DNA from: Pseudoalteromonas aurantia
GTDB taxonomy: Bacteria; Pseudomonadota; Gammaproteobacteria; Enterobacterales; Alteromonadaceae
Assembly (NCBI RefSeq): GCF_005886875.1
Contig: NZ_PNBY01000011.1
Span: 1 to 56,431 of the forward strand
DNA: 56,431 bases
Reading direction: 5' to 3'
The notes under the pieces were generated by a model. That model saw nothing but the letters and a program-made list of their open reading frames with translations. It was not told the origin of the DNA and ran no database searches. The position numbers and the translations under genes are program-made. Shown here in pieces: positions 1-8,318 of this stretch; the stretch's first letter is position 1, and every line of letters starts with the position of its first letter.

Positions 1-57
1 TTTTGCTTTTTGGGGTTTAGAAAAAGGAATTTGGGATGAAAAGGCAGTGAAAAGCCA

Positions 58-110
58 TGGACCCTGAAAAGCGATCGACCCTGAAACCAGTTCAGGGAGA
101 CGAGTCTCGT
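58..110. repeat. Intergenic inverted repeats (CCCTGAA/TTCAGGG type)
   Basis: The motif GACCCTGAAA occurs twice (about 60-69 and 77-86). The second copy forms a hairpin: CCCTGAA at 79-85 pairs with TTCAGGG at 91-97 around a 5-nt loop. Directly after it, ACGAG and CTCGT (100-110) form a second small palindrome. It resembles the dispersed CCCTGAA...TTCAGGG intergenic repeats I associate with marine gammaproteobacteria, but I cannot count copies in the genome. No coding region is visible in positions 1-266. Confidence 0.4.
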
Positions 111-202
111 ACCAATCTGCATAAAGATTAGGTCAATTTTACCCAATCTCTTGAGCACATCTTTCTAACTTTCTTAAGCAGGTTGGTATCACACATCTGT
201 CC

Positions 203-220
203 TCCTGACGTAGGTCAGGA
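203..220. repeat. Hairpin TCCTGAC-GTAG-GTCAGGA
   Basis: TCCTGAC at 203-209 pairs perfectly with GTCAGGA at 214-220 around a GTAG loop. No T-run follows on either strand, so it is not a good intrinsic terminator. It sits just beyond the 3' end of the minus-strand binding-protein gene and could be its 3'-end structure or part of the intergenic repeat cluster upstream of it. Confidence 0.4.
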
Positions 221-266
221 TCTATAATACTCATACTTTAATTAGCTGACAATTATGATAAGTTAT

Positions 267-1022
267 TTAGGGGAGTGCTGTAACTTTAGAGCAGTGCTTT
301 TCGTACTGACTCACATACTCCTCATCTTCCAATAAGGCATATAAACCTTTGTTAAATAGTTTTGCATATTGCTTATGCTGTTTATTGATTAATAAAAAAC
401 CTTGTTTTACATAGGCTGGTTTTTTTTGTGAAGCGAGTATTGCTCTTTGAGACGCTGATAATGAGTGCTTGTACACTTTTGCTGTGTTTTCATTCATGAT
501 CATCACATCGGCACGTTTGAGTAAAATGAGCGGAAAGTTTTTATTTGTATAGGTTGCTTCAATGGTTTTGATATTGTGATTTTTAATCGAGGTGAGCAAG
601 TCATCAGGGTAAGTGAGCCCTTTATTAAGTAGCAATGTATAGGGTTTTAAATCTGTATATGTATGGTATTTTAATGGTAAACTTTTTAAGTGATAAAAGC
701 GACTAACCTCTTGTGTGATAGCGTGTTTGGTATAAATGTAGTCCTCACTACGTTGTTCACTAAAATACCAGTATGCACTGCCGATAAATTCTGATTTCAT
801 ACCATCTTGATAAGCACGCTCCCAAGGCATAAATACAAAGCGGGTCTCAATGCCATACAATGCGAAGACATCTTTGATCAAAGAAGCAACGCATCCTTGA
901 TGTTCTTTTGATTGATCAATATATGGTGGCCACTGGCCTGTGGTAATATGAACTCGTTTGGCAAGGGGCTTACTCTGTACATTGACACTTAACAGTAAAA
1001 TCAGACTAAATATAAATTTCAT
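267..1022 (-). CDS. Orphan periplasmic solute-binding protein, family 3
   Basis: This is a secreted SBP_bac_3-type protein of about 250 residues, the usual length for the family. A hydrophobic signal peptide (MKFIFSLILLLSVNVQS) precedes the family pattern TGQWPPYI near residue 30, and VFMPWERAYQDG follows about 30 residues later. I chose the ATG at 1022 because it places the signal peptide at the terminus; an in-frame ATG at 1034 is possible, and neither has a strong ribosome binding site. No ABC permease or ATPase gene is adjacent, so it is an orphan. Such proteins in Alteromonadales are often annotated as amino acid binding proteins, but the ligand cannot be read from the sequence. Confidence 0.85.
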   Translation of the reverse strand: MKFIFSLILLLSVNVQSKPLAKRVHITTGQWPPYIDQSKEHQGCVASLIKDVFALYGIETRFVFMPWERAYQDGMKSEFIGSAYWYFSEQRSEDYIYTKHAITQEVSRFYHLKSLPLKYHTYTDLKPYTLLLNKGLTYPDDLLTSIKNHNIKTIEATYTNKNFPLILLKRADVMIMNENTAKVYKHSLSASQRAILASQKKPAYVKQGFLLINKQHKQYAKLFNKGLYALLEDEEYVSQYEKHCSKVTALP

Positions 1023-1095
1023 AGAGTGGCTCATCAACGCTTTATTCTAAATATAGATAATCATCATAGATTTCGAAATAGGATCACGTATAAAA

Positions 1096-1791
1096 ATGGA
1101 AACATTTTCGGATATTTACGCAAGAGCTTCAGCACGTAAAGGCTCAGAAAAAATATTAATGTCATTAATTGGTAACCCGTTATCGGCCGCTGAGTTAAGC
1201 ACCATATCGGATGATGTGTGGTTAGAAGAGTTTACACGAAAGGTTTTTCAAAGTGGCTTCTACTGGTCTGTTATTAATGCAAAATGGCCGGGTTTTCGAG
1301 AAGTATTTTGGGATTTTAATATTGCTAAACTATTGATGATGTCGCCAGAAGTATTAGAACAAAAAGCGGCGGATGAACGTATTGTACGTAATTATAAGAA
1401 AGTACAGACCATCCCTGAGAATTGCTACATGATTTATGACGTGCAGCAGTCCACAGGCTCATTTTCCGAGTTTGTTGCACAGTGGCCTTCAGATAATATT
1501 ATTGGCTTATGGGCATATTTAAAAAAGAACGGTGCAAGATTGGGCGGAAATACAGGGCCCTTTGCGTTGAGGGCGATGGGAAAAGACACTTTTTTGTTGA
1601 GTCGAGACGTAGAGGCATATTTACGTGCTCATGAGATCATCGAAGGGGGGCTGCAAAGTAAAAGGTCATTACAAGCTGCACAGGATTTTTTTAACGAATT
1701 GGTTGAGCAAAGTAACTGGTCATTACATGCTTTGAGCCAATTGGTGGCTTATAGTGTTGGCGATAACCTGCTTCCAGAGACAGGGGAATAA
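1096..1791 (+). CDS. DNA-3-methyladenine glycosylase I family protein
   Basis: The protein resembles the Tag family (helix-hairpin-helix base excision enzymes that remove 3-methyladenine). Matching segments are the core around residues 45-75 (FQSGFYWSVINAKWPGFREVF) and the C-terminal part with GGNTGPFALRAMGKDTFLLS. The N-terminal Cys/His zinc residues of E. coli Tag are not obvious, so this is probably the zinc-less subfamily, and substrate range is uncertain. It is the first gene of a compact plus-strand operon: its stop lies two bases before the selO start, and an ABC exporter follows. Divergent from the binding protein at 267-1022, with a 70-base gap that should hold both promoters. Confidence 0.8.
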   Translation: METFSDIYARASARKGSEKILMSLIGNPLSAAELSTISDDVWLEEFTRKVFQSGFYWSVINAKWPGFREVFWDFNIAKLLMMSPEVLEQKAADERIVRNYKKVQTIPENCYMIYDVQQSTGSFSEFVAQWPSDNIIGLWAYLKKNGARLGGNTGPFALRAMGKDTFLLSRDVEAYLRAHEIIEGGLQSKRSLQAAQDFFNELVEQSNWSLHALSQLVAYSVGDNLLPETGE

Positions 1792-1793
1792 TC

Positions 1794-3230
1794 ATGACAT
1801 TCTTAAATAGGTATGATGACATTAGCAAAGAATTTGCACCAGTCAGTAAACCCCGTAAGAGTTCGGCACCCTCTCTGTTGTTGTGGAATGAGGATTTAGC
1901 AAAGAAGCTTGCCATACCAGTGAGTCAAAACGATGCGTCGGAATTACTCAGTGGTAATACACTCCCCCTTGGCGTATCGCCTGTTGCCTTGGCTTATTCA
2001 GGCCATCAATTCGGACACTTTAATCCTACTTTAGGAGACGGACGAGCACATTTACTGGGGGCGTTTAGCGATCCTCAAGGTCAGCTGGTAGATATTCAGT
2101 TAAAAGGTTCTGGCAGAACACCCTTTTCTCGAGGAGGTGATGGGCTATGTGCTCTGGGCCCTGCGGTAAGAGAGTTTGTAATGAGCCAAGCCATTGCTGC
2201 TCTAGGTGTACCAACAACACAGAGCTTGGCGGTTGTGACCACGGGAGACTCTGTGTTTAGAGAGCAGACCGTTGCTGGCGCAGTGGTTAGTCGAGTGGCT
2301 AATAGTCATATTCGAGTTGGCTCATTTCAGTACTTGGCATTGAAAGATGATAAGCAGGGTATGCAAAACCTAATGGAGCATGCCATTACGTCCCATTACC
2401 CCGATATTACAGAAACAGGGGATGCGCGTGTTGTGGCGTTTTTGACTGCGGTATGCGAAAAGCAGATTGAGTTAGTGATTCATTGGTTAAGAGTCGGCTT
2501 TATTCACGGCGTGATGAATACCGACAACACTTTAGTGAGTGGTGACACCATTGATTACGGCCCGTGTGCGATGTTAGAGGCTTTTGACTTTAACCAAGTG
2601 TATAGCTCAATAGATAGACAGGGGCGCTATGCGTTTGGTAATCAACCAAATATCGCAAATTGGAATTGTGCACGTTTAGCTGAGTCATTATTGACGATTA
2701 TGGAGTCAGAAGGGGACGCTGCGTTAAATATGCTAACGACTGCCATTGGTATGTTTTCAGATAAGTTTAATCAGGCTTACCAAGCCATGTGGGCAAGCAA
2801 ACTAGGTATTTTAGAGTGGAATGAGTCAGATAGTGAACTTTTATCTGAGTTATTGGTGTTAATGAATGAACATAAGCTCGACTACACTAATACTTTTGCG
2901 GCGCTGACAAATTCTCTTTTAGCTGCATCGAGTGATTTGTTTAGGGTGCCTGAAGCGATAGAGGGATGGTATAAAAAATGGCAATTGCGCATTGTTGACA
3001 GTGATCTTACTAAAATTACAAAAGTTATGCGTTTTGCAAACCCTGCTGTTATACCCCGCAATCAGTTGGTTGAGCAGGTGATTGATCAGTTCACAGAGAG
3101 TGGAAGCAGTCAATTATTGACACAATGGTTAGGCGTTTTGAACAACCCTTACAACTACGAACAGCCCTCGAGTGAGTTTGTTGAACCGCTTTCTTCGGGC
3201 ATCAATTACCATACTTTTTGTGGTACCTAA
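1794..3230 (+). CDS. selO: Protein adenylyltransferase SelO (YdiU family)
   Basis: SelO is a pseudokinase-fold enzyme that transfers AMP from ATP to Ser, Thr or Tyr of target proteins and is linked to redox stress. At 478 residues it has the family length. Signature blocks are present: GHQFGHF and GDGRAHLLG near residues 70-88, the nucleotide-binding LKGSGRTPFSRGGDG near 103-117, and the DNTLVSGDTIDYGP block near 244. The protein ends TFCGT, so a cysteine (C476) occupies the third-last position where the human homologue carries selenocysteine. It starts two bases after the glycosylase gene and is followed nine bases later by the ABC exporter, so the three are probably co-transcribed. Confidence 0.95.
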   Translation: MTFLNRYDDISKEFAPVSKPRKSSAPSLLLWNEDLAKKLAIPVSQNDASELLSGNTLPLGVSPVALAYSGHQFGHFNPTLGDGRAHLLGAFSDPQGQLVDIQLKGSGRTPFSRGGDGLCALGPAVREFVMSQAIAALGVPTTQSLAVVTTGDSVFREQTVAGAVVSRVANSHIRVGSFQYLALKDDKQGMQNLMEHAITSHYPDITETGDARVVAFLTAVCEKQIELVIHWLRVGFIHGVMNTDNTLVSGDTIDYGPCAMLEAFDFNQVYSSIDRQGRYAFGNQPNIANWNCARLAESLLTIMESEGDAALNMLTTAIGMFSDKFNQAYQAMWASKLGILEWNESDSELLSELLVLMNEHKLDYTNTFAALTNSLLAASSDLFRVPEAIEGWYKKWQLRIVDSDLTKITKVMRFANPAVIPRNQLVEQVIDQFTESGSSQLLTQWLGVLNNPYNYEQPSSEFVEPLSSGINYHTFCGT

Positions 3231-3239
3231 TCGAATAGG

Positions 3240-5027
3240 ATGTATATGGCACAGTTTCTGAGTTGGCAAGACATTAAACAACAAGTTCTAGCACATAAAA
3301 AATCATTGTTCATTGCACATATTATTGCCTTTTTTGCCGCATTGATCAGTGTGCCGATCCCATTAATGATGCCCTTACTTGTGGATGAGGTATTACTCGG
3401 TCATCCAGGCGCAGCGATCGATTTTTTAAATCAATTTTTGCCCGTATATTGGCAAGAACCTAGTGCTTATATCATTGTGGTATTAGTGGGAGTGATGTTT
3501 ATGCGCCTCGGAGCATTAGTGCTCGGTGTGTTGCAATCCCGTCAATTTACTTTTATTGGTAAAGACATCAGTTTAAAAATTCGAGAGCGACTATTAAACC
3601 ATCTTCCTGAGGTTCAGTTAAAGGAGTATGAGACACAAGGTGCTGGGGCGATCAGTTCACGATGTATTACCGATGTTGAAACCTTAGACACCTTTATTAG
3701 CCAGACTTTGTCACGGTTTTTAATTGGGTTACTGACCATTATTGGTACTGCTATTGTGTTATTTTGGATTGACTTTACTTTGGGTCTCATCATTTTATTA
3801 TTGAATCCCGCTGTCATTTATTTTTCTCGGCAGTTTGGAAAAAGAATCAAACATTTAAAGAAAGATGAAAATGCAGCTTTTGAGGCGTTTCAAGCATCTT
3901 TGGTCGAAACCTTGGATGCGATAGCGCAGCTTAAAGCGGTACGCCGTGAAGGGGCATATTTTTCTCAGGTTAAAGAGGCTGCTGGAGACCTTAAGCATTA
4001 TGCCATTCAGTCGCAGTGGAAGACGGATGCGGTTAGCCGGTTGAGCTTTACCGTATTTTTACTGGGCTTCGAGGTGTTTAGAGCAATCGCCATGCTCATG
4101 GTGGTGTTTGCTGATTTAACGGTTGGTCAGATCTTTGCTGTGTTTGGTTACTTGTGGTTTATGATGGGTCCAGTGCAAGAGTTATTGGGTATTCAGTATG
4201 CTTATTATGGGGCCTCTGCGGCGTTACAGAGGCTAAATCAAGTATTTGCTTTTGAAACAGAACGTGCAGCACCAGAAAAAACATCGACGGTATTTGTACA
4301 ACATAGCATTGATATTCGCTTTGAAAATGTAAACTTTGGCTATCACAAAGACCAATCTGTGTTAAATGATGTTTCTCTCGATATTCCAGCGGGTAAAAAA
4401 GTGGCTGTCGTCGCGGTATCAGGTGGAGGAAAGTCTACATTGGTGCAGCTGTTATTAGGGCTTTATGAAAAGCAGTCAGGGCAAATTTATATTGCAGGCA
4501 CTGCGATAGAAGACGTTGGTTATCATACGGTGCGAGAACACGTCGCAACCGTGCTACAGCAACCTATTTTGTTTAATGCGACAGTTCGAGAAAACCTCAC
4601 CATGGGTAAAGAACACACTGAGGCGCAAATGTGGCAAGCGCTAAAAGTGGCTGAATTGGCTGATACCATCGATGCATTAGAAGAGCAACTTGAAGCAAAA
4701 GTAGGCCGCAATGGTGTACGTTTGTCAGGTGGTCAAAAGCAGCGTTTAGCAATCGCACGAATGGTGTTAGCAGACCCCAAAGTCGTTATTTTAGATGAAG
4801 CAACTTCAGCTTTGGATATAGAGACAGAGCGCAAAGTGCATCAAAACTTACAAGCATTTCTATCAAAACGAACGACGCTCATTATTGCTCATAGATTGAG
4901 TGCGATACAGCAAGCCGATCTTATATATGTGTTAGATGATGGCACTGTATCACAATCAGGCAATCATCAAGCTTTGTCACGTGAAACTGGATTGTACAGT
5001 ACGTTATTTGGTCGGCAATTGGGCTAA
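3240..5027 (+). CDS. ABC exporter, fused membrane and ATPase domains
   Basis: This is a half-transporter of the MsbA/exporter type, 595 residues. The first ~330 residues carry the six-helix membrane domain. The C-terminal ATPase has Walker A SGGGKSTL, the signature LSGGQKQRLAIAR, Walker B VVILDEATSALD and the switch histidine in IIAHRLS, so it should be active as a homodimer. The first Walker A glycine is replaced by alanine, which the consensus allows. No peptidase C39 domain is present, so it is not a standard bacteriocin processor. The substrate is unknown; lipid, peptide or drug export are all possible. Third gene of the glycosylase-selO cluster. The first ATG is used; an alternative start is the ATG of MAQFLSWQD at 3246. 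Confidence 0.9.
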   Translation: MYMAQFLSWQDIKQQVLAHKKSLFIAHIIAFFAALISVPIPLMMPLLVDEVLLGHPGAAIDFLNQFLPVYWQEPSAYIIVVLVGVMFMRLGALVLGVLQSRQFTFIGKDISLKIRERLLNHLPEVQLKEYETQGAGAISSRCITDVETLDTFISQTLSRFLIGLLTIIGTAIVLFWIDFTLGLIILLLNPAVIYFSRQFGKRIKHLKKDENAAFEAFQASLVETLDAIAQLKAVRREGAYFSQVKEAAGDLKHYAIQSQWKTDAVSRLSFTVFLLGFEVFRAIAMLMVVFADLTVGQIFAVFGYLWFMMGPVQELLGIQYAYYGASAALQRLNQVFAFETERAAPEKTSTVFVQHSIDIRFENVNFGYHKDQSVLNDVSLDIPAGKKVAVVAVSGGGKSTLVQLLLGLYEKQSGQIYIAGTAIEDVGYHTVREHVATVLQQPILFNATVRENLTMGKEHTEAQMWQALKVAELADTIDALEEQLEAKVGRNGVRLSGGQKQRLAIARMVLADPKVVILDEATSALDIETERKVHQNLQAFLSKRTTLIIAHRLSAIQQADLIYVLDDGTVSQSGNHQALSRETGLYSTLFGRQLG

Positions 5028-5143
5028 ATAACTAGGATAAAATTATCTTTAAATGTTAAGTACAGATTAAGAAATATTCTATTATTATAAAGCCAAATTC
5101 AGGGGCGATCTGCGCTCACAGTAATGATATATGGGAAGAAATG

Positions 5144-6196
5144 ATGAAACTTAAATTGATTAGTTTAGCAATTGCAATAGCTGCCGCATCTACAGCACAC
5201 GCAGGGGAGCAAAAAGAAGGAATACATTTGGGTGTATTTGGTGATTATTACGACGCTAGTTGGGAAAATACACGTGGCGCTGCCGTGGGTGGTGTTGACG
5301 TAGATAACTCTTCAGGCTGGGGGGCCGAGTTAGGCTATCGCTTCAATGATTATTGGAGTGCGCGCTTAGAGTATGCTGATATGGATTTTGATTTATCCGG
5401 CGCTGGCTCTGGTTCTCAAGACGGTGAACGCTATGGTATTGACGGACTATATCATTTTGACGGTGGTCCATTTTATGGTTTGTTTGGTTTCAAGTCTATA
5501 GAGGCATTTGAAAGTAATACGTTTGCTAATATCGGTGCGGGTTACCGTCATCACTTTAATGATCATTTATTTGTCAATGCTGAAACATCAATCTATCAAG
5601 GTCTTGAGCGTAGTTATATTGATGTTGGGGCCAAATTGGGCATAAACTACTTCTTTGGCACTGCGAAGCCGGCTGCAAAGGTAGAGCCAGCACCAGCACC
5701 TACTCCAGCGCCCATAGCGCAAGCAAAAGATTCGGATAAAGACGGCGTGTTAGACCCGCGAGATAAATGTGCGGATACGCCAATTGCGGATGCGGTTGAT
5801 GCATACGGTTGTACTAAATATGTTAAAAAAGATGCAACCGTAAAACTGTTGGTCCGTTTCCCTCATAATAACTCTGCGGTATCGTCAGATTATTTAAGCG
5901 ATATAGAGGACGTTGTTACTTTCTTACAACAACATAGTGATGCGTCAGTTGTATTAGAAGGCCATGCATCGATGGTTGGTGAAGCAAAATATAATCAGTG
6001 GCTATCTAAAAAGCGTGCAGATAAAGTTGCGAAAGAATTGATTCAGAAAGGGATAGATACTCAGCGTATTTCAACGGTTGGGTATGGTGAAGAACGACTG
6101 CTTAATACGGCTAATACGTTAGCCGCACATGCTGAAAACCGCCGCGTAGAAGCGACAATCGCTGTTACTGAACGTGTAAAAGTAAAACGTAATTAG
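5144..6196 (+). CDS. OmpA-family outer membrane protein with TSP3 linker
   Basis: This is an OprF/OmpA-like outer membrane protein. A signal peptide ends near AHA-GEQ. Residues ~23-170 form the 8-strand barrel (alternating aromatic strands, YRFNDYWSARLEYADMDF). A proline/alanine linker (PAPAPTPAPIAQ) leads into a calcium-binding thrombospondin type-3-like motif (DSDKDGVLDPRDKC), then a C-terminal OmpA domain (LLVRFPHNNSAVS, LSKKRADKV, ENRRVEA). The usual GHTDxxG motif reads GHASMVG: the Asp that contacts diaminopimelate is Ser here, although the Arg of LSKKRA is kept. The ATG at 5144 is preferred for its spacing from GGAAGA; the ATG at 5141 is nearly on top of that site. Own promoter region and terminator. 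Confidence 0.92.
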   Translation: MKLKLISLAIAIAAASTAHAGEQKEGIHLGVFGDYYDASWENTRGAAVGGVDVDNSSGWGAELGYRFNDYWSARLEYADMDFDLSGAGSGSQDGERYGIDGLYHFDGGPFYGLFGFKSIEAFESNTFANIGAGYRHHFNDHLFVNAETSIYQGLERSYIDVGAKLGINYFFGTAKPAAKVEPAPAPTPAPIAQAKDSDKDGVLDPRDKCADTPIADAVDAYGCTKYVKKDATVKLLVRFPHNNSAVSSDYLSDIEDVVTFLQQHSDASVVLEGHASMVGEAKYNQWLSKKRADKVAKELIQKGIDTQRISTVGYGEERLLNTANTLAAHAENRRVEATIAVTERVKVKRN

Positions 6197-6215
6197 TAAT
6201 CGATTTACCTTTATA

Positions 6216-6248
6216 AAAATCAGCCTCTTGTAGGCTGGTTTTTTTGTT
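6216..6248. terminator. Bidirectional intrinsic terminator
   Basis: CAGCCT (6221-6226) pairs with AGGCTG (6232-6237) around CTTGT, with an A-rich flank on the left and GTTTTTTT on the right. It can therefore serve the ompA-type gene on the plus strand and the phosphopantetheinyl transferase gene on the minus strand, which converge here. Confidence 0.85.
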
Positions 6249-6256
6249 GTGGTCTT

Positions 6257-6949
6257 TTATTTATATTCGCACTCAGTAAATACTAAATGCTTGCTCAATT
6301 GATATCGCACTGTGATTTGTTTACCCACTGGGAGCTGAGTTGATAGTTGCTCGACAATCACAAAGTTCAGTTTATTGCTTGTAAAATTAATGAGCTTAAC
6401 CGCATCGAATCCAAAAAATTTACCGACACTTGAATACAGTGCTTTATAAATACTTTCTTTGGCAGAAAAAATCAGTGTTAGCGGGTTTGCGATAGTTAAT
6501 GAGAGCGAACTAAAAGTGCTATTTTCTTCTGGGTGTAATATTTGCTTTTGTAACTTTTGTTCTTGTTCATCACCCATAAAGCGTTCAACGTCAATACCAA
6601 GACCTTTGAGCTCTGTATCGCGAGCGCACATTGCAATGGCAATACCTTGGGTATGAGTAATACTGCCTTTAACACCTTCAGGCCATATTGGCGCGCGATC
6701 TTCCCCACTGAGAATTTGGACACCTTCAATATTAATGCGCTGCAAGGCATGTTTGGCGCAGATACGACCCGCTAAAAACTCAGCTTTACGCTTGGTGACT
6801 GCGTTATTCAGTTTGGCTGGAAAATCGATTTTATGCGTTGTAAATTGGCTGTCAGTATAATACTCATTAGTAAAGGCACAGCTGTAAAAGGCGTAAGGGA
6901 GTTGTGGTGTAAAAGTTAGGTCCTGAGGATAACTACATAGGGTATCCAT
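6257..6949 (-). CDS. 4'-phosphopantetheinyl transferase, EntD/Sfp type
   Basis: It transfers the phosphopantetheine arm of CoA to carrier-protein domains. Seen: RKAEFLAGR (arginine region that contacts CoA), GSITHT, the metal-binding GIDVER, and SAKESIYKALY with the catalytic/metal Glu-Lys pair. Length is about 230 residues, as in EntD. I prefer the ATG at 6949, preceded by AGGAA; the open frame extends to a GTG at 6979 with no ribosome binding site. No NRPS or PKS gene is in the window, so its carrier proteins lie elsewhere (siderophore, polyunsaturated fatty acid or secondary metabolite synthesis are options). A perfect dyad lies directly upstream. Confidence 0.88.
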   Translation of the reverse strand: MDTLCSYPQDLTFTPQLPYAFYSCAFTNEYYTDSQFTTHKIDFPAKLNNAVTKRKAEFLAGRICAKHALQRINIEGVQILSGEDRAPIWPEGVKGSITHTQGIAIAMCARDTELKGLGIDVERFMGDEQEQKLQKQILHPEENSTFSSLSLTIANPLTLIFSAKESIYKALYSSVGKFFGFDAVKLINFTSNKLNFVIVEQLSTQLPVGKQITVRYQLSKHLVFTECEYK

Positions 6950-6975
6950 ATCGAATAATGTTCCTAAATTAATGG

Positions 6976-6995
6976 ACACTGATATTTTTCAGTGT
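6976..6995. promoter_or_regulatory. Perfect dyad upstream of the phosphopantetheinyl transferase gene
   Basis: ACACTGA (6976-6982) and TCAGTGT (6989-6995) are exact inverted copies around a 6-base AT spacer. The dyad lies 27-46 bases upstream of the ATG at 6949, a position suited to an operator. A neighbouring regulator gene (LysR type) is decayed. Its role as an operator is inference. Confidence 0.35.
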
Positions 6996-7060
6996 GATAT
7001 CGCAACAAAGTGCATGAGAATGTATCATATTTGGTGATTAAATGAATAGTGGTCGAGAGA

Positions 7061-7922
7061 ATGGATAAAATTGGAGATTGGCAAGATAGTCATATTGCTT
7101 ACTTCGTAGCAAAGCACTTTGACTGCAGCGGTAAAGATATTGAATATTTACCATAGCATAGTGCTCAGGCGTGTTGAGCAATTGGAGTAACAGTTAAATA
7201 CACCGTTATTTCACCGCCATGCTCGTGGCTATTAAAGTCACAGAGGCCGGTGATAAATTATTGCAGGTTGGGAAGGGAATTGATGATGTACTGGGGCAAC
7301 TGCAACATTCAATCATCGCCGCCGATAGCACATTACAGGGACGCTTGTTATTTAAAATGGTGAGCGGGGCAATGGTAATGTTAAGTTGTACGTGTTTGTT
7401 ATTCCAATAACATCCGTATGTTCAGCTCGAAATCATCTTAAAACAACAGAAGTTGCGATTAGAACATGGGCAAGCTCACTTTGCGATCCGGGCCTGAGTA
7501 AAGCCGATAGACTCTGATTATGTGGTGCAGCCACTTTGATCGCGCCGAGCGGGCTTGTATGCATCAGATGAGTATGTGGCTCGGTATGGCCTGTCAAACT
7601 CTGTTGCAGAATTGCCAAATCACTATTTTTTAGGAGGTGCAACTGGCTTTAATGAAACGGCGCCGTATTTCTCAGGGATAGATAAATCTATCGACTCAAA
7701 ACAACTATGTGTGAGGGTCTCAGAGACAGCCGAGACTACAAGCGCAATATACCATGGGTTGGGCATTGGTGGCATGCAGTATGCTTTAGCCAAGTGCACT
7801 ACTAATATGCAGCCAATACTGGGAAATGAGTTATATTAGCAGCTAGACTTCTGGCTCGTTACCCATGTCTCAGTCCACCGTACAGCTAGGGTAAAAGCGT
7901 TATATCTGGTATTCAAACACTA
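7061..7922 (+). pseudogene. Decayed LysR-type transcriptional regulator
   Basis: Pieces of one LysR regulator lie in order in different frames. MDKIGDWQ at 7061 begins the helix-turn-helix domain and stops at 7154. From about 7158 a second frame gives LRRVEQLE-stop-QLNTPLFHRHARG, the classic end of that domain. From 7219 a third frame gives VTEAGDKLLQVGKGIDD and then the effector domain (GLYASDEYVARYG, SAIYHGLGIGGMQYALA, DFWLVTHVSVHRTARVKAL) interrupted by in-frame stops near 7408, 7495, 7540 and 7837. At least two frameshifts and several stops mean it is dead. Only short ORFs remain, and these should not be annotated as proteins. Its 3' end just reaches the stop codon of the converging lipoprotein gene. 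Confidence 0.85.
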
Positions 7923-8318
7923 CTTTTCAGCGGGATAAGTAGGGCGACACTTAACATGCTCTAATGGCACGTAGTTTTGTGTTTTGGGAAAGTACAAAAC
8001 ACATAAGTCGCCCCGTTTTTGTAGCTCGAATCGAGCGACACTTTCTTTATTTGTAACATAAATGGGGCTTTCTAAGGGACCTGCAAGGTTTGAAGTTTGC
8101 TCTATCAATAACGCACTATTAGTTGAAAAAACATTGTCAGCTAGGCGAGGAGCAACGCCGCCTTTTAATTGTACGATGGCACTTTGTAGTTCCGCTTTCA
8201 TCATTGCCGTTGGATGTTTTATAGTTGCAAGAATCGGTGCGGGTGGCGCTGTTTGCTCACACCCAACACTAAAAAATAGTATGCTTATTAGCCATATTTT
8301 GCGTTGTGATTTGCGCAT
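7920..8318 (-). CDS. Small putative lipoprotein downstream of an S41 protease
   Basis: A 132-residue protein starting MRKSQRKIWLISILFFSVGC: a basic start, a hydrophobic stretch and a lipobox-like SVGC around residue 20, so it is probably a lipoprotein. The mature part is soluble, with two cysteines near the C-terminus (LCVLYF and VKCRPTY), and I recognise no family. Its start codon overlaps the stop codon of the upstream S41 protease gene (TGATG), so translation is probably coupled and the product may act with that protease. Function unknown. Confidence 0.75.
   Translation of the reverse strand: MRKSQRKIWLISILFFSVGCEQTAPPAPILATIKHPTAMMKAELQSAIVQLKGGVAPRLADNVFSTNSALLIEQTSNLAGPLESPIYVTNKESVARFELQKRGDLCVLYFPKTQNYVPLEHVKCRPTYPAEK

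Noticed and set aside
7219..7839. Two short plus-strand frames (7219-7410, 7555-7839) as separate genes
   Set aside because: Both are pieces of one dead LysR regulator in the same frame, separated by stops.
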